Shown: positions 9,412 through 18,293 of the stretch, piece after piece
How positions within the stretch are numbered: position 1 is the first letter of the stretch
Layout: the number at the start of each line of letters is the position of its first letter
Source: CAZRUA01 sp964603125
Lineage (GTDB): Bacteria > Bacteroidota > Bacteroidia > B-17B0 > Aurantibacillaceae
DNA: 64,000 bases
Assembly (NCBI GenBank): GCA_964603125.1
Contig: CAZRUA010000004.1
Location: 12,226-76,225 of the forward strand
Direction: 5' to 3'
Position numbers and translations under genes: made by a program
The notes under the pieces: model-generated
Seen by the model: only the letters and a program-made list of their open reading frames with translations
Told to the model about the DNA's origin: nothing
Database searches by the model: none

Positions 9412-10248
9412 TTACTTTGCAGTTTCTTTTTTAGATTCGCCAAACGAATAGCTTAAACCAATTTGCGGGGAAAAACCTAATATGGAATGGTAAGCAGCAC
9501 TTACATCACATTTAAATTCCGAAAAAAGAACTCCTACTCCAAACGAAACTTGTTTTGGAAATGAGTTTGCCCCAGCTCTTATATACAATTCTTTGGAAGG
9601 TTTATATTCTATACCTCCTTTAAAATTTAATTTTTGGTAGCTTGTTTTTTCTGCTTCCGCATTTAAATTAACTTTTTCAGAAAAAATGTATTGTAAACCT
9701 AAACGAATTGTGCTTGGTAAAACTTCGTTGTTATAACTAGTAATTTTTGCTCTAAATGGATTGTATAAGTGAGCAGCTACTACTACTGATTTCGAAAGAA
9801 CCCCTCTAAATCCAAGTTCTCCTGTTACAGCATTGCTTCTACCGTATATATCGCTCATTTTGTAGTTAAGATAATCTAATTGAACACCTGCTGAAAAATT
9901 TTCGCCAAAAGCCATACCATAAGCTAATCCTAATTTAGTTTCTTTAAATGCTGAATATCCAAAACCGCTGTAGCTTAAACCAAATGTTCCTTTTTTTGTT
10001 GGAACTGCAGCAACAAAAGCACTTCTGCTAAGTTGTTTCACTAAAAATCGATTCTCGTAATAAGCTCCAATTTCAATTTTTTTGAGATTACCAATACCAG
10101 CTTGATTATTAGCAACACTCCAAACGTCAGTATGAATGCTGGAGATACCACCTAAGGCAGCCGATCGAGCCCCAACGGGATCGTTATATTGAGCCATACT
10201 ACTTAATGAAGTAAAGGCAATGAGAGCAAATATTTTTAGGAATTTCAT
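9412..10248 (-). CDS. PorV/PorQ-like outer-membrane protein
   Basis: The 278-residue protein has a signal peptide (MKFLKIFALIAFTSLSSMAQ) followed by NDPVGARSAALGGISSIHTDVWSVANNQAGIG. That opening (small repeated ARSAALGG, then D..S..NNPAG-like) is the hallmark of the PorV/PorQ subset of FadL-like 14-strand barrels found beside type IX secretion components. The rest is beta-barrel-like, with repeated GLSYSG, GLAYGM and LSYSFG strand ends. PorV shuttles type IX cargo to the sortase PorU, whereas PorQ-like paralogues have less defined roles; this gene could be either or a general paralogue. It is followed in operon by the helix-hairpin-helix barrel. The first ATG after the promoter, at 10248, is used. 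Confidence 0.7.
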   Translation of the reverse strand: MKFLKIFALIAFTSLSSMAQYNDPVGARSAALGGISSIHTDVWSVANNQAGIGNLKKIEIGAYYENRFLVKQLSRSAFVAAVPTKKGTFGLSYSGFGYSAFKETKLGLAYGMAFGENFSAGVQLDYLNYKMSDIYGRSNAVTGELGFRGVLSKSVVVAAHLYNPFRAKITSYNNEVLPSTIRLGLQYIFSEKVNLNAEAEKTSYQKLNFKGGIEYKPSKELYIRAGANSFPKQVSFGVGVLFSEFKCDVSAAYHSILGFSPQIGLSYSFGESKKETAK

Positions 10249-10262
10249 TGGTTTTAAAACAA

Positions 10263-10293
10263 TAAATATAAATTTATTTTGGCAAATGTCAAA
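10263..10293 (-). promoter_or_regulatory. Bacteroidota-type promoter of the porV-like gene
   Basis: On the minus strand a TTTG (-33 element) at 10293-10290 is followed after exactly 19 bases by TATATTTA at 10270-10263, one mismatch from TAnnTTTG. The start codon at 10248 lies 14 bases downstream. The match in spacing and both boxes is good, but no transcript data exist here. Confidence 0.5.
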
Positions 10294-10327
10294 GCAAAAA
10301 AGCAAATAAAATCAGTCATTATAATTC

Positions 10328-10335
10328 TATATTTG
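10328..10335 (+). promoter_or_regulatory. -7 box of the M28 peptidase gene
   Basis: TATATTTG matches the Bacteroidota -7 consensus TAnnTTTG exactly and sits 16 bases before the ATG at 10352. No clear TTTG is seen 19-20 bases upstream, so only the -7 element is supported. Confidence 0.4.
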
Positions 10336-10351
10336 CGGGCAAAATTGGCTT

Positions 10352-11908
10352 ATGAGATTATTATTTATATCATTTTTAATTGGCGTTAGCGGAATAGCAT
10401 TAGCGCAAGATTCTATTGCTGTTAGGTTTAGTAAAACAGTGACTTCTCAAGACTTAAAGAAACATCTAAGTATATTGGCTAGTGATGAGTATGAAGGAAG
10501 GGAGACGGGGCAAAAAGGACAGAAGATGTCGGCAGAATATATTAAAAAGCAATTCGAGACATTTGGAATTCCTCCGATTCAAAGATTAAACGGATACTTA
10601 CAGCAATTCGATTTAGCAGTTTACCAACCACAGAAAGTAGAGGTAAATTTAAATGGAAAGATATATGAAGACAAAAAGGATTTGTACACTTTTTCTAGCA
10701 TTGTAAAGGATAGCACTTTTTCTATAAGCGAAATTGTTTTTGCTGGTTATGGCATTAATAAAGGACCTTATAACGATTATGCAGGCTTAAATGTAAAAGG
10801 TAAATCGATTTTAATTATTAATGGTGAGCCTTATTCAAAAGAGGGTAAATCATTAATTAGTGGAACTGAAAAGCCAAGTGATTGGACTACAAATTTTCGA
10901 ATGAAATTATTCGAGGCGCAACGTCAAGGAGCTGCCTTTGTTTTTGTTGTAGATAGAAAATTAGTTGAAAGCTATGAAGCTAATGAGCACCGCATTAATT
11001 CCACAAAAATGAGTATTGATTTAAACGGGGCAGCAAATTTTGCTAAGCCTTTTTTCTTCTATATTTCTGAAAAAATGGCGAATGAAATAATTAATTCAAA
11101 AAAGAAGAATATTGAAACTAACATTAAAAAAATAAGCGAAAAGGGAAAAGCAAAGTCATTTGTGATTAAAACAAACTTATTGATTAATGTTAAGCAAGAG
11201 CGAAACAAAATTAACACGGAGAATGTTTTAGGATATATTGAAGGAACGGATTTAAAAAATGAATTGGTTGTTATTACTGCTCACTATGATCATTTAGGAA
11301 AACATGATGGTGTTGTTTACAATGGAGCTGATGACGATGGTAGTGGAACAGTTGCTGTAATTGAATTGGCTCAGGCTTTTGCTGAAGCAAAAAAAGCTGG
11401 TAAAGGACCTAGAAGAAGTATGTTGTTTATGACAGTGAGTGGAGAAGAAAAAGGCTTGTTAGGAAGTGATTACTACACGCGTAATCCAGTTTTTCCTTTA
11501 GCTTCAACTGTATGCGATTTAAATATTGATATGATTGGGCGACTGGATGAAAAACATAAAAGCAATGCGAATTATATTTATTTAATAGGGGCTGATAAGA
11601 TTAGTAAGGAGTTGCATGATATTAATGAAGCTATGAATACCAAGTATACTAATTTAGAACTGGATTATACTTATAATGATGAGAAGGATCCAAATAGATA
11701 CTATTACAGAAGTGACCATTATAACTTTGCCAAAAACGGAATTCCAGTAATATTCTATTTTAACGGTGTGCACGAAGATTACCATCAAGAGACCGATGAA
11801 GTAAGTAAAATTGATTTCGATAAAATGCAAAAAATTTCACGCTTGGTGTTTTTCACCGCTTGGGAAGTTGCAAATAAGAATGACAGATTGATGATTGATA
11901 AGAAGTAA
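10352..11908 (+). CDS. Secreted M28-family zinc aminopeptidase with PA domain
   Basis: The 518-residue protein has a signal peptide (MRLLFISFLIGVSGIALAQ) and an M28 metallopeptidase domain in its C-terminal half. The zinc site is complete: HYDHLG, NGADDDGSG with the bridging Asp, the catalytic Glu pair in SGEEKGLLGS, the Asp in NIDMIGRLD and the His in DHYNFAKNGIPVIFY. Between residues about 110 and 270 there is a PA-like insertion (VFAGYGINKGPYNDYAGLNVKGK). It should act in the periplasm or outside, removing N-terminal amino acids from peptides. It is flanked by divergent and convergent minus-strand genes and is likely monocistronic. Confidence 0.9.
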   Translation: MRLLFISFLIGVSGIALAQDSIAVRFSKTVTSQDLKKHLSILASDEYEGRETGQKGQKMSAEYIKKQFETFGIPPIQRLNGYLQQFDLAVYQPQKVEVNLNGKIYEDKKDLYTFSSIVKDSTFSISEIVFAGYGINKGPYNDYAGLNVKGKSILIINGEPYSKEGKSLISGTEKPSDWTTNFRMKLFEAQRQGAAFVFVVDRKLVESYEANEHRINSTKMSIDLNGAANFAKPFFFYISEKMANEIINSKKKNIETNIKKISEKGKAKSFVIKTNLLINVKQERNKINTENVLGYIEGTDLKNELVVITAHYDHLGKHDGVVYNGADDDGSGTVAVIELAQAFAEAKKAGKGPRRSMLFMTVSGEEKGLLGSDYYTRNPVFPLASTVCDLNIDMIGRLDEKHKSNANYIYLIGADKISKELHDINEAMNTKYTNLELDYTYNDEKDPNRYYYRSDHYNFAKNGIPVIFYFNGVHEDYHQETDEVSKIDFDKMQKISRLVFFTAWEVANKNDRLMIDKK

Positions 11909-11909
11909 C

Positions 11910-13220
11910 TTACAATTTTAACTCCTTAGCATGTTTGGAAGATTTTTGAGGATTCCAAGGGTCATCGTATGATCGCTTGAAAAAGAATTCATCGATATAC
12001 GCTACGGTTCTTACTAAACGTAGATAAAAACCAAAGTAAATAACCATACAGGGTAGGTAAGGCAGGAAATACACAACAGTTTCGTTTTTTCGTGTTCTAA
12101 ATAATGAGAAGACAAAGAACTTAAGGAAATTCATTACTGTGTAAAGTAGTATGTTAAAAGGCAAAATAAATCCTAATTGTGATGTGAAATTTACCGCCAT
12201 ATCAATTATATACACCCACCATTTAAAATTCAAAACAATGTTGTAAGTAATATTTTCGAAGGAAGAAACAAAGTTCGAAAACTTAAATGTTGAGTTAGGA
12301 TAAAAAACATCTCTGTGTTTTCTAACCCTAAACCTTACAATTGATTTATCCCAACGTAATCTTTGTTTTACTAATTTTTTGAAAGTATCAGGTACACTAG
12401 TTTGACAAACTGCCTCAGGCTCAAATGCAATTTTATAGTCTAGTTTACGGAGTTTTACTGTAATATCTCCATCTAATCCTGGCCCAATATCCCAACCACC
12501 AACACGGTCGAGCGCTTCTTTTTTAAATGCGCCAAAAGCTCCTGAAACCACGCGGTAAATTCCTAAGTAGCTAGTTGTAATCCTACCTGTAGAAATGGTA
12601 TCTGCATATTCTATAGCTTGTAACGTTGCACACAAGCTATCTTTATAATTTCTAACTTGTATATTACCACCAACAGCGCCAATGTTTTCGTCGAGATAGA
12701 AAGGAATAATTATTTTTTCAATAGCATCATTGTCATAACTACAATCAGCATCTAAGTGAACAATAATTTTACCTTTTGAATAGCGATAACCTAAGTTGGC
12801 TGCCGAAGCTTTACCTCCGCGAACATCATTTCGCAAGAATAAATCAATCATGCCATTTTTTTGTAAGCTTTTGCAAATTCTTTCTGTATCATCATCACTA
12901 CCATCATCAATTACTATAAATTCAAAATTGCGATACGTTTGCTCACGCATTGATGTGGCAAGTTTATAAATATGCTTCCCCTCGTTTTTACCAGGAACAA
13001 TTATAGAAATTAAAGGTCGATCAATAAATAATTTTTGGCGTGCAACTTCATATTTCATTTTACGAGTTTCTTTACCAATTCGCCAAATGATTAAAGTAGT
13101 TAATTCGAAAAGGAAGAAGCGAACAAACTCAAAAAAGACAAAAAACCAAAATATGCGCACAAGCTTATTAGAGCCTACAACAGATAGGTAATTAAAAAAA
13201 TTATCTATCGCTTCAAACAT
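11910..13220 (-). CDS. Processive family 2 glycosyltransferase (exopolysaccharide synthase)
   Basis: The 436-residue inner-membrane protein has an N-terminal membrane helix (about 21-46), a GT-A domain, and three or four C-terminal helices (about 325-405). Catalytic features are IDDGSDDDT (Asp105/106), the metal-binding DAD at 157-159, an Asp at 250 in GLDGDIT, and QRLRW at 286-290. The Q..RW motif marks processive synthases such as those of cellulose, hyaluronan and poly-GlcNAc. The polymer is unknown; the N..GKASA.N segment suggests a GlcNAc- or hexose-type donor but does not decide it. It is the last gene of a four-gene operon and its ATG overlaps the stop of the regulator gene by one base. 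Confidence 0.85.
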   Translation of the reverse strand: MFEAIDNFFNYLSVVGSNKLVRIFWFFVFFEFVRFFLFELTTLIIWRIGKETRKMKYEVARQKLFIDRPLISIIVPGKNEGKHIYKLATSMREQTYRNFEFIVIDDGSDDDTERICKSLQKNGMIDLFLRNDVRGGKASAANLGYRYSKGKIIVHLDADCSYDNDAIEKIIIPFYLDENIGAVGGNIQVRNYKDSLCATLQAIEYADTISTGRITTSYLGIYRVVSGAFGAFKKEALDRVGGWDIGPGLDGDITVKLRKLDYKIAFEPEAVCQTSVPDTFKKLVKQRLRWDKSIVRFRVRKHRDVFYPNSTFKFSNFVSSFENITYNIVLNFKWWVYIIDMAVNFTSQLGFILPFNILLYTVMNFLKFFVFSLFRTRKNETVVYFLPYLPCMVIYFGFYLRLVRTVAYIDEFFFKRSYDDPWNPQKSSKHAKELKL

Positions 13221-14662
13221 TATTCAGTTAAATCTTTAATGGCAATTTGCAATTGCGTTTCAAAAGGCACGTCTGTTCTTAAGTCGCAGTATTTGTAGGT
13301 AATGTTTAATTGAAATTTATTAAAGTTGTTAAATACCATTTCTTCAATTTTATCAATCATTTTACGTAACATGGTTTCATTTCCATCTCTAGTTTCATCT
13401 TTTAAACAAATAACAATTAATGATGGGTTTGAAATATTGATAAAATCTGCTGGTAAAATATTTTCACGTATTAAGTGAACAAGTTCAGTTATAAATTCTT
13501 TTTCTTTTGATTTGCTGATGTTGCGGAGTAAATCAAAAATATTCTCAACATGCAGTATGGCGTAGTTGGTAATAACTGTTGTAGTTTTTTTGATGCGCTC
13601 TTGTTCATAGTGCATCATTATATTAAATGTTTTATGATCGACTGAACCAAATATTTCTTCGGAAGCAGCGTATTCTGAAGTTATAATTCCGGATGTAGCT
13701 GCGCTTCTGCCTTTTTTAGTTAGTTTATAAACATTAATATTTCGTGAAATTAGATACTGTACATCAACATCTGAGCTACATTGGAAACAACGAGCTTTTA
13801 CAATGTAATCTTGAAAAACTTCGTTGCATGTTTGGCAATGATTAACAATAGATGGTTTATCATAATCCACACCAATATGGCGAAGTGCTTTGTTGCATTT
13901 TGGGCAATTTAAAGCACCATCTATTTTATTTTTAAAATCAGAAATTGGACCAATGTAGCCGCAAGGAAAGTGATGAATTAAATCTTCTGATTTCATGTTG
14001 GCTGAATCGCATGAAGGGCAAACCTCTCTGAATGATAGGTGGCCTGAGCTACATGAGTTGCATAAATAAACTCTATCCAAAAAATCGGGCCAAATCAAGT
14101 TCTCTTTTTGTGCCCACTCTAGTAATTCCAAAACTTTGCTTTCTTCAAACTGTTCAAAGTTTACGTTTAATAGTGGGTAGGTGAAGCCAAATCCTGAACG
14201 CGTATCGGGATAAGGTTTTAAAGTTTTTAGTTCACGCGTGTACATGTAGTTGAGTACTTTTTTTATTATACCCAATTCAAATGTCTTGGCTGGCGTGGAA
14301 TCAAGATGTGTGGTATTTACAAATAGTTGATGGATGTCGTTAATTTTCTCAGGAATTTGGTCATAAGAAACTAAGATGCCATCATGCAGTTGTTCTACCA
14401 AAGGATCGTTACTGCTTTTGTAGTTAATTAAAAATATTGGTTTTAAATAAAATTCTGGATTGTGATGAGAGCGGAATTTTTTCAGTACTAAACGTGTAAA
14501 ATCGGCATCATTCGCTTCTAGCACAATAGCATCGTAGCCAATTAAATGATCTATTTTTAAACCACTAAAGCTTTCAAATAAATAAAACAATTGATTTTCA
14601 TAGTTCAAAACATTGTTTTGAAATTCAATTCTACTTTGATTTTTTTGAAATACAGTTTTCAT
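13220..14662 (-). CDS. TackOD1-type zinc-binding regulator with receiver-like and degenerate GGDEF domains
   Basis: The 480-residue cytoplasmic protein has no membrane segment. Residues about 1-120 look like a receiver domain without the usual acidic pocket (IGYDAIVLEANDADF, KPIFLINYKS). Residues about 125-198 are helical. Residues 199-297 match my knowledge of the TackOD1 domain: Cys pairs at 201/204, 215/218, 253/256, 276/279 and 292/295, with His230/231 and Cys234 (HHFPCGYIG) and the signature LRHIGVDYDKPS. Residues about 363-478 align with the GGDEF fold, but the GGDEF loop reads SNPSL (411-415), so it cannot be a cyclase; it may sense a ligand, as degenerate GGDEF domains do in PelD. It lies between synthase and adaptor genes, so polymer-synthesis control is inferred. 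Confidence 0.8.
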   Translation of the reverse strand: MKTVFQKNQSRIEFQNNVLNYENQLFYLFESFSGLKIDHLIGYDAIVLEANDADFTRLVLKKFRSHHNPEFYLKPIFLINYKSSNDPLVEQLHDGILVSYDQIPEKINDIHQLFVNTTHLDSTPAKTFELGIIKKVLNYMYTRELKTLKPYPDTRSGFGFTYPLLNVNFEQFEESKVLELLEWAQKENLIWPDFLDRVYLCNSCSSGHLSFREVCPSCDSANMKSEDLIHHFPCGYIGPISDFKNKIDGALNCPKCNKALRHIGVDYDKPSIVNHCQTCNEVFQDYIVKARCFQCSSDVDVQYLISRNINVYKLTKKGRSAATSGIITSEYAASEEIFGSVDHKTFNIMMHYEQERIKKTTTVITNYAILHVENIFDLLRNISKSKEKEFITELVHLIRENILPADFINISNPSLIVICLKDETRDGNETMLRKMIDKIEEMVFNNFNKFQLNITYKYCDLRTDVPFETQLQIAIKDLTE

Positions 14663-14752
14663 TTTCTCAATCGTTTGTCTTTGGCGGCCAAATGGTATAC
14701 TCAGTTTAATTATCTATTTTATTTAAAGTAAACACGGTTTGTTTCATCAATA

Positions 14753-15886
14753 TTAATATTTGAATTTTGAAATGTCAACACTCATTTTATAAAACGTTCT
14801 CCATTTTGCTTTTTCTGCCTCGTTTAATGGAAAAATATCTCCGGCTATACTGCGTGTTGTCGGTTCATATTTTTTCTGAAACTCATCAGGCAATGTGTAA
14901 GTGGCTATATAAAACCTTTTCAAAACCCCTTCACTTTTTGTACCATCGGGGAAAGTTATAGTAAATATATCACCTTCTTTAAAATGGTTAATGTCTTCTT
15001 GTTCAAAAAATGCTTTTATATAAGCAGGATGATCTTTATGCAGTGTTAAAATATCCTCAGTTTTTAATGCAGTTTCATATGAATGCACGTATATCCGGGT
15101 GATAATGCCGTCAATAGGTGCTTTGAAATATCTAAGTTCACTTAAAAGCTCATCACTAAAAGTAATTTTTTGTTTTTTCATGTACTCAATAAGACCATTG
15201 ATATTTCCTCCTTTTGAGTTGAGTTTAATGTCGTTTACTGAAGTTGACTTCTGCTCTTCAAATGGTTTTAAAGTTGCTAATAATGAACTCAACTCTCCGT
15301 TTTCACTTTGTAGTTTTAAGTTATCACTTTTAAGTTTCATTATTTCCGTTTGAACATAGTCTAACCTTTGTTTTGGTAATACATCTAAAATAACTTCGTT
15401 TGTTAATCTTTTCAGCTCATCTTCATATGATTTTATTAAGCTTGAGTTCTGTTTTATTTTAACAGCATTTAAAGCCATGTTCTTTTTAATATTGTATGAT
15501 TCTTTCAGCCACCAATAATCTTTTCCTCCAACAGAATTAACGCCACCTACTGTTAAAGCTGTAGCTCCTGAACCATTTATATCTTGATCTAAATCTAATG
15601 CATATGAGAATAAAGTATCACCAGCCAAAACGCTATCTCCTTCGGCGATATTCATTTGATTAATACGAGCATCATCGGTTAATCTAATTCTTGTGCTTTC
15701 AATAATAACTTGTCCAAAAGCATGCACCATTACCGATTTATTAATAAAATAGTAAAGTAAAAAAACTAAGAATAGAATTAGCATAGCAAGGTAAACCAAG
15801 CGATCCCAATTTCGGCGCTTCTTAATTTTCTTTTCGTTGGTTATACGAATTAGAGATTTATTTCTTTGAAAGTTTATACTTTTCAT
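14753..15886 (-). CDS. HlyD-like periplasmic adaptor for polysaccharide export
   Basis: The 377-residue protein has a basic N-terminus, one membrane helix (about 30-48), a split lipoyl/barrel-sandwich domain (YFINKSVMVHAFGQVIIES..., then FKAPIDGIITRIYVHSYETALKTEDIL) and a long coiled coil (about 145-210) between the halves. This is the membrane-fusion-protein plan of HlyD and of the periplasmic part of Alg44. The C-terminal beta-barrel has FEQEDINHFKEGDIFTITFPDG. It should link the inner-membrane synthase to the outer-membrane exporter encoded just upstream, whose stop overlaps this ATG by one base (TAATG). No ABC or PilZ domain is present. Confidence 0.85.
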   Translation of the reverse strand: MKSINFQRNKSLIRITNEKKIKKRRNWDRLVYLAMLILFLVFLLYYFINKSVMVHAFGQVIIESTRIRLTDDARINQMNIAEGDSVLAGDTLFSYALDLDQDINGSGATALTVGGVNSVGGKDYWWLKESYNIKKNMALNAVKIKQNSSLIKSYEDELKRLTNEVILDVLPKQRLDYVQTEIMKLKSDNLKLQSENGELSSLLATLKPFEEQKSTSVNDIKLNSKGGNINGLIEYMKKQKITFSDELLSELRYFKAPIDGIITRIYVHSYETALKTEDILTLHKDHPAYIKAFFEQEDINHFKEGDIFTITFPDGTKSEGVLKRFYIATYTLPDEFQKKYEPTTRSIAGDIFPLNEAEKAKWRTFYKMSVDISKFKY

Positions 15887-17991
15887 TATTTATCCTTTAC
15901 CTGTATGCTTTTTTTGTCAAGTTCTATCAACCCTTCTATATCATGGTAAGCCACATTTTTAATTTTTAGTTTTAAAAAATGTTCATCCATTTTTAATCTT
16001 GTTTCAAAGTCCTTTGTTCTTAAAGCTAAAACAACTTTGTTCGAATCTAAATTAATCTCTTCTTCAATTTTGCGTTTAATATAGTCTTCATCAATGTTTT
16101 CGTAAGCCATCAAGTAAACTCGATTTGAAAATTTAAAAATTTCTTTTAAAACAGAGTCGGGATAGTTAAGTGGAATAGATACACTTAGTTGTAAATTATT
16201 TTTTTTGCAGAATGTTGAAGTTGTTTTTAGTAACTCAATATATTTGTTAAAGTAGCTTTCTTTGTTTTGTTTAAAATCATCAAAAGTATGCGGTTCAATA
16301 TCTAAATGTATTTCGCGGACAATATGCGGTGTTATATTTGATTTTAATGTATCTAAGAAAGATTGTATGCCTCCATGAATTAGCTTATTGTTGCCAATCA
16401 TTAGAGTTATTTTTTTTGTATAGTTTTTTGAAATAAATTCATTTAATGTTTGAATGTATTCTTTATCGTATTTGTAAGATAAAATAATGTCATTAAAATT
16501 ATTTAAGTCACAGTATTCGGCAATCATATCTAAATTGTTTTTATTTAGTGATTTGCTCCAAATATAAATGGCTCTTGTGTTAGGCAGTATAAAGCTCGTG
16601 TCTTTCACATCGTTTTGTATTGTTACCGGGAAAGTAAATTCTTGAATTTCTGTATTAGGTAATTTTTCTTTTATATTAAGTAGGATTTTATACATATCTT
16701 GGTGTAAGTCCAACAACTCAATGGTATTGCTCCAGTAGTCGTCTAATAAAAATAAAGCGCGATTTGGATTAAATTCTATATCGGAGAATTCTTTCTTTAC
16801 CTGTTCGGTTCTAATAAACTCTGCAAGTGCATTTCTTTTTTCTAGTAAATTAAAGTACTTTTTAAGTTTATATCTATACTCGTAATAATAATTCAGCATT
16901 AAGAACTCAGTGCCGTTTTCACTTATTGTATTTTGTTGTTGTGCTTCTAATTTTTTATTCACTAAATAAAGTTCTCTTTTTTCTTTACTATTAAAAGTTA
17001 ATGGTACATTAAAGTTTAATCCAAAAGAAACAAAGCTTCTATTTGCAGCGCTTTGGGCATAAACATCATAAAAATTATAACGAGTATATGTTTTTAATCC
17101 AATTTGTCGAATAAATTGCGATTCGTATTTTGCATTGTCATAAACATGTTGTGGTAAAATACTGTCGGCGGTTGTATGAGAAAGGGAGTTGACACTTAAG
17201 ATAAGTTGTTCAAACTTTATATCTAGTAAGGGTAATTCTAAGTTTTCATCTTTTACTATTTCAAGTTTTTCGGCGTTGTTACTAAATGACTCGTATAACT
17301 CAAATTGGCCATTAATATCTGTTTTGTGCTGAACAGCCTTTAAATAGTCGTCTTTGGTTAGTTGTTTAAAAGCCCAAAGTTTTTCATCTACTTCCAATTG
17401 TTTTTTATTCAATTCCTTTCTCTTATTTAATACTTCAATTTTTTTTGTATTAAAATGCGCGACTACTTGTTCACTTTTGATTAAAAATGCTCTATTATTT
17501 TTCTCTAATTGTGGTTTAGATTTTAAATAATCATATTCAGATTTAAGCATTTTAATTTTTGTTCTATTATCAAAAAAGCCTCCATGTAAAATGTCCCACT
17601 CCAAACCAACTAAAGCTCTTTGTCTAAAAGCTATAATATCGTCTTGGTCTGCAAACGGAGGGCGTAAATTAAATTGATATCCTCCAGTTAAACTTAAACC
17701 AACATCTTTTTTGTAAATATTTTGCTGAAGAATATTTCGTGTTAACAGTAAATTGTTTTTTTTGTTCAATTGCTGCAAACTGTTTTGTGTATTAATATTG
17801 GTTGGTTTGTTATTTTTTAATTGCAAAAGGTTATCGAAAGTTGTTTTGCTATAATTATCCCAAATTTTTGATAAGTCATTTATATAAACCGAAACAGTTG
17901 AATCAACTTTACTATTTGGTTGAGCAAACAATAAGTTAACACCGCATAAAAAATGCAGCAAAAATAATGTATGTAAAACTTTAGTTTTCAA
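15886..17991 (-). CDS. TolC-like outer-membrane exporter fused to a GH18-like TIM-barrel domain
   Basis: The product is 701 residues when read from the TTG at 17991, which gives a clean signal peptide (MKTKVLHTLFLLHFLCGVNLLFAQ). Residues about 30-440 are an outer-membrane efflux protein: long helices, LSLTGGYQFNLRPPF and FVSFGLNFNVPLTFNSKEK as strand pairs. Residues about 470-690 are unrelated to TolC and look like a GH18-type barrel: an IYIW first strand, a strand ending HLDIEP with the DxE pair (Asp564, Glu566) where GH18 has its catalytic acid, and VYLMAYEN (about 626-632) matching the GH18 beta-6 MxYD strand. A hydrolase joined to an exporter suggests polymer trimming during export. An earlier TTG at 18018 lies next to the -7 box and is rejected. 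Confidence 0.75.
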   Translation of the reverse strand: MKTKVLHTLFLLHFLCGVNLLFAQPNSKVDSTVSVYINDLSKIWDNYSKTTFDNLLQLKNNKPTNINTQNSLQQLNKKNNLLLTRNILQQNIYKKDVGLSLTGGYQFNLRPPFADQDDIIAFRQRALVGLEWDILHGGFFDNRTKIKMLKSEYDYLKSKPQLEKNNRAFLIKSEQVVAHFNTKKIEVLNKRKELNKKQLEVDEKLWAFKQLTKDDYLKAVQHKTDINGQFELYESFSNNAEKLEIVKDENLELPLLDIKFEQLILSVNSLSHTTADSILPQHVYDNAKYESQFIRQIGLKTYTRYNFYDVYAQSAANRSFVSFGLNFNVPLTFNSKEKRELYLVNKKLEAQQQNTISENGTEFLMLNYYYEYRYKLKKYFNLLEKRNALAEFIRTEQVKKEFSDIEFNPNRALFLLDDYWSNTIELLDLHQDMYKILLNIKEKLPNTEIQEFTFPVTIQNDVKDTSFILPNTRAIYIWSKSLNKNNLDMIAEYCDLNNFNDIILSYKYDKEYIQTLNEFISKNYTKKITLMIGNNKLIHGGIQSFLDTLKSNITPHIVREIHLDIEPHTFDDFKQNKESYFNKYIELLKTTSTFCKKNNLQLSVSIPLNYPDSVLKEIFKFSNRVYLMAYENIDEDYIKRKIEEEINLDSNKVVLALRTKDFETRLKMDEHFLKLKIKNVAYHDIEGLIELDKKSIQVKDK

Positions 17992-18007
17992 GAAAAATAA
18001 CAGCCGG

Positions 18008-18015
18008 CAAAGGTA
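18008..18015 (-). promoter_or_regulatory. -7 box of the exopolysaccharide operon
   Basis: On the minus strand TACCTTTG matches TAnnTTTG exactly, 16 bases before the TTG start at 17991. A TTCG 17 bases further upstream is a weak candidate for the -33 element. This placement is why the start at 17991 is preferred for the exporter gene. The remaining divergent spacer to 18278 shows short GTCGGC and GTTCGGC repeats but nothing I can name. Confidence 0.5.
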
Positions 18016-18278
18016 CAAAAACTTAATTTAATCGAAGGTTTTTTAAGGTTTGTCGGCTGGTAAAAAGATGTTCGGCCATTATTGAAGTAATTGAGGGGAG
18101 TTTCTTGTCTAAATCACTCATACTGATTATTTTATTAATTTTAAATTATTGTAAATCAATTAGTTGCGAAATGAAGATTCAGTTACAAAATGTCGATAAT
18201 AACTGGCTAATTGTCGAGTTTAAGTTTTTATTGCAATCTACTCATGGTTAAACCTTATTAAGCCAGTTTATTTTGTGA

Positions 18279-18286
18279 TATATTTG
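18279..18286 (+). promoter_or_regulatory. -7 box of the GH16 gene
   Basis: TATATTTG is an exact TAnnTTTG match eight bases before the ATG at 18294, implying a very short or absent 5' leader. No TTTG is seen at the expected -33 distance. Confidence 0.4.
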
Positions 18287-18293
18287 TCTCATT

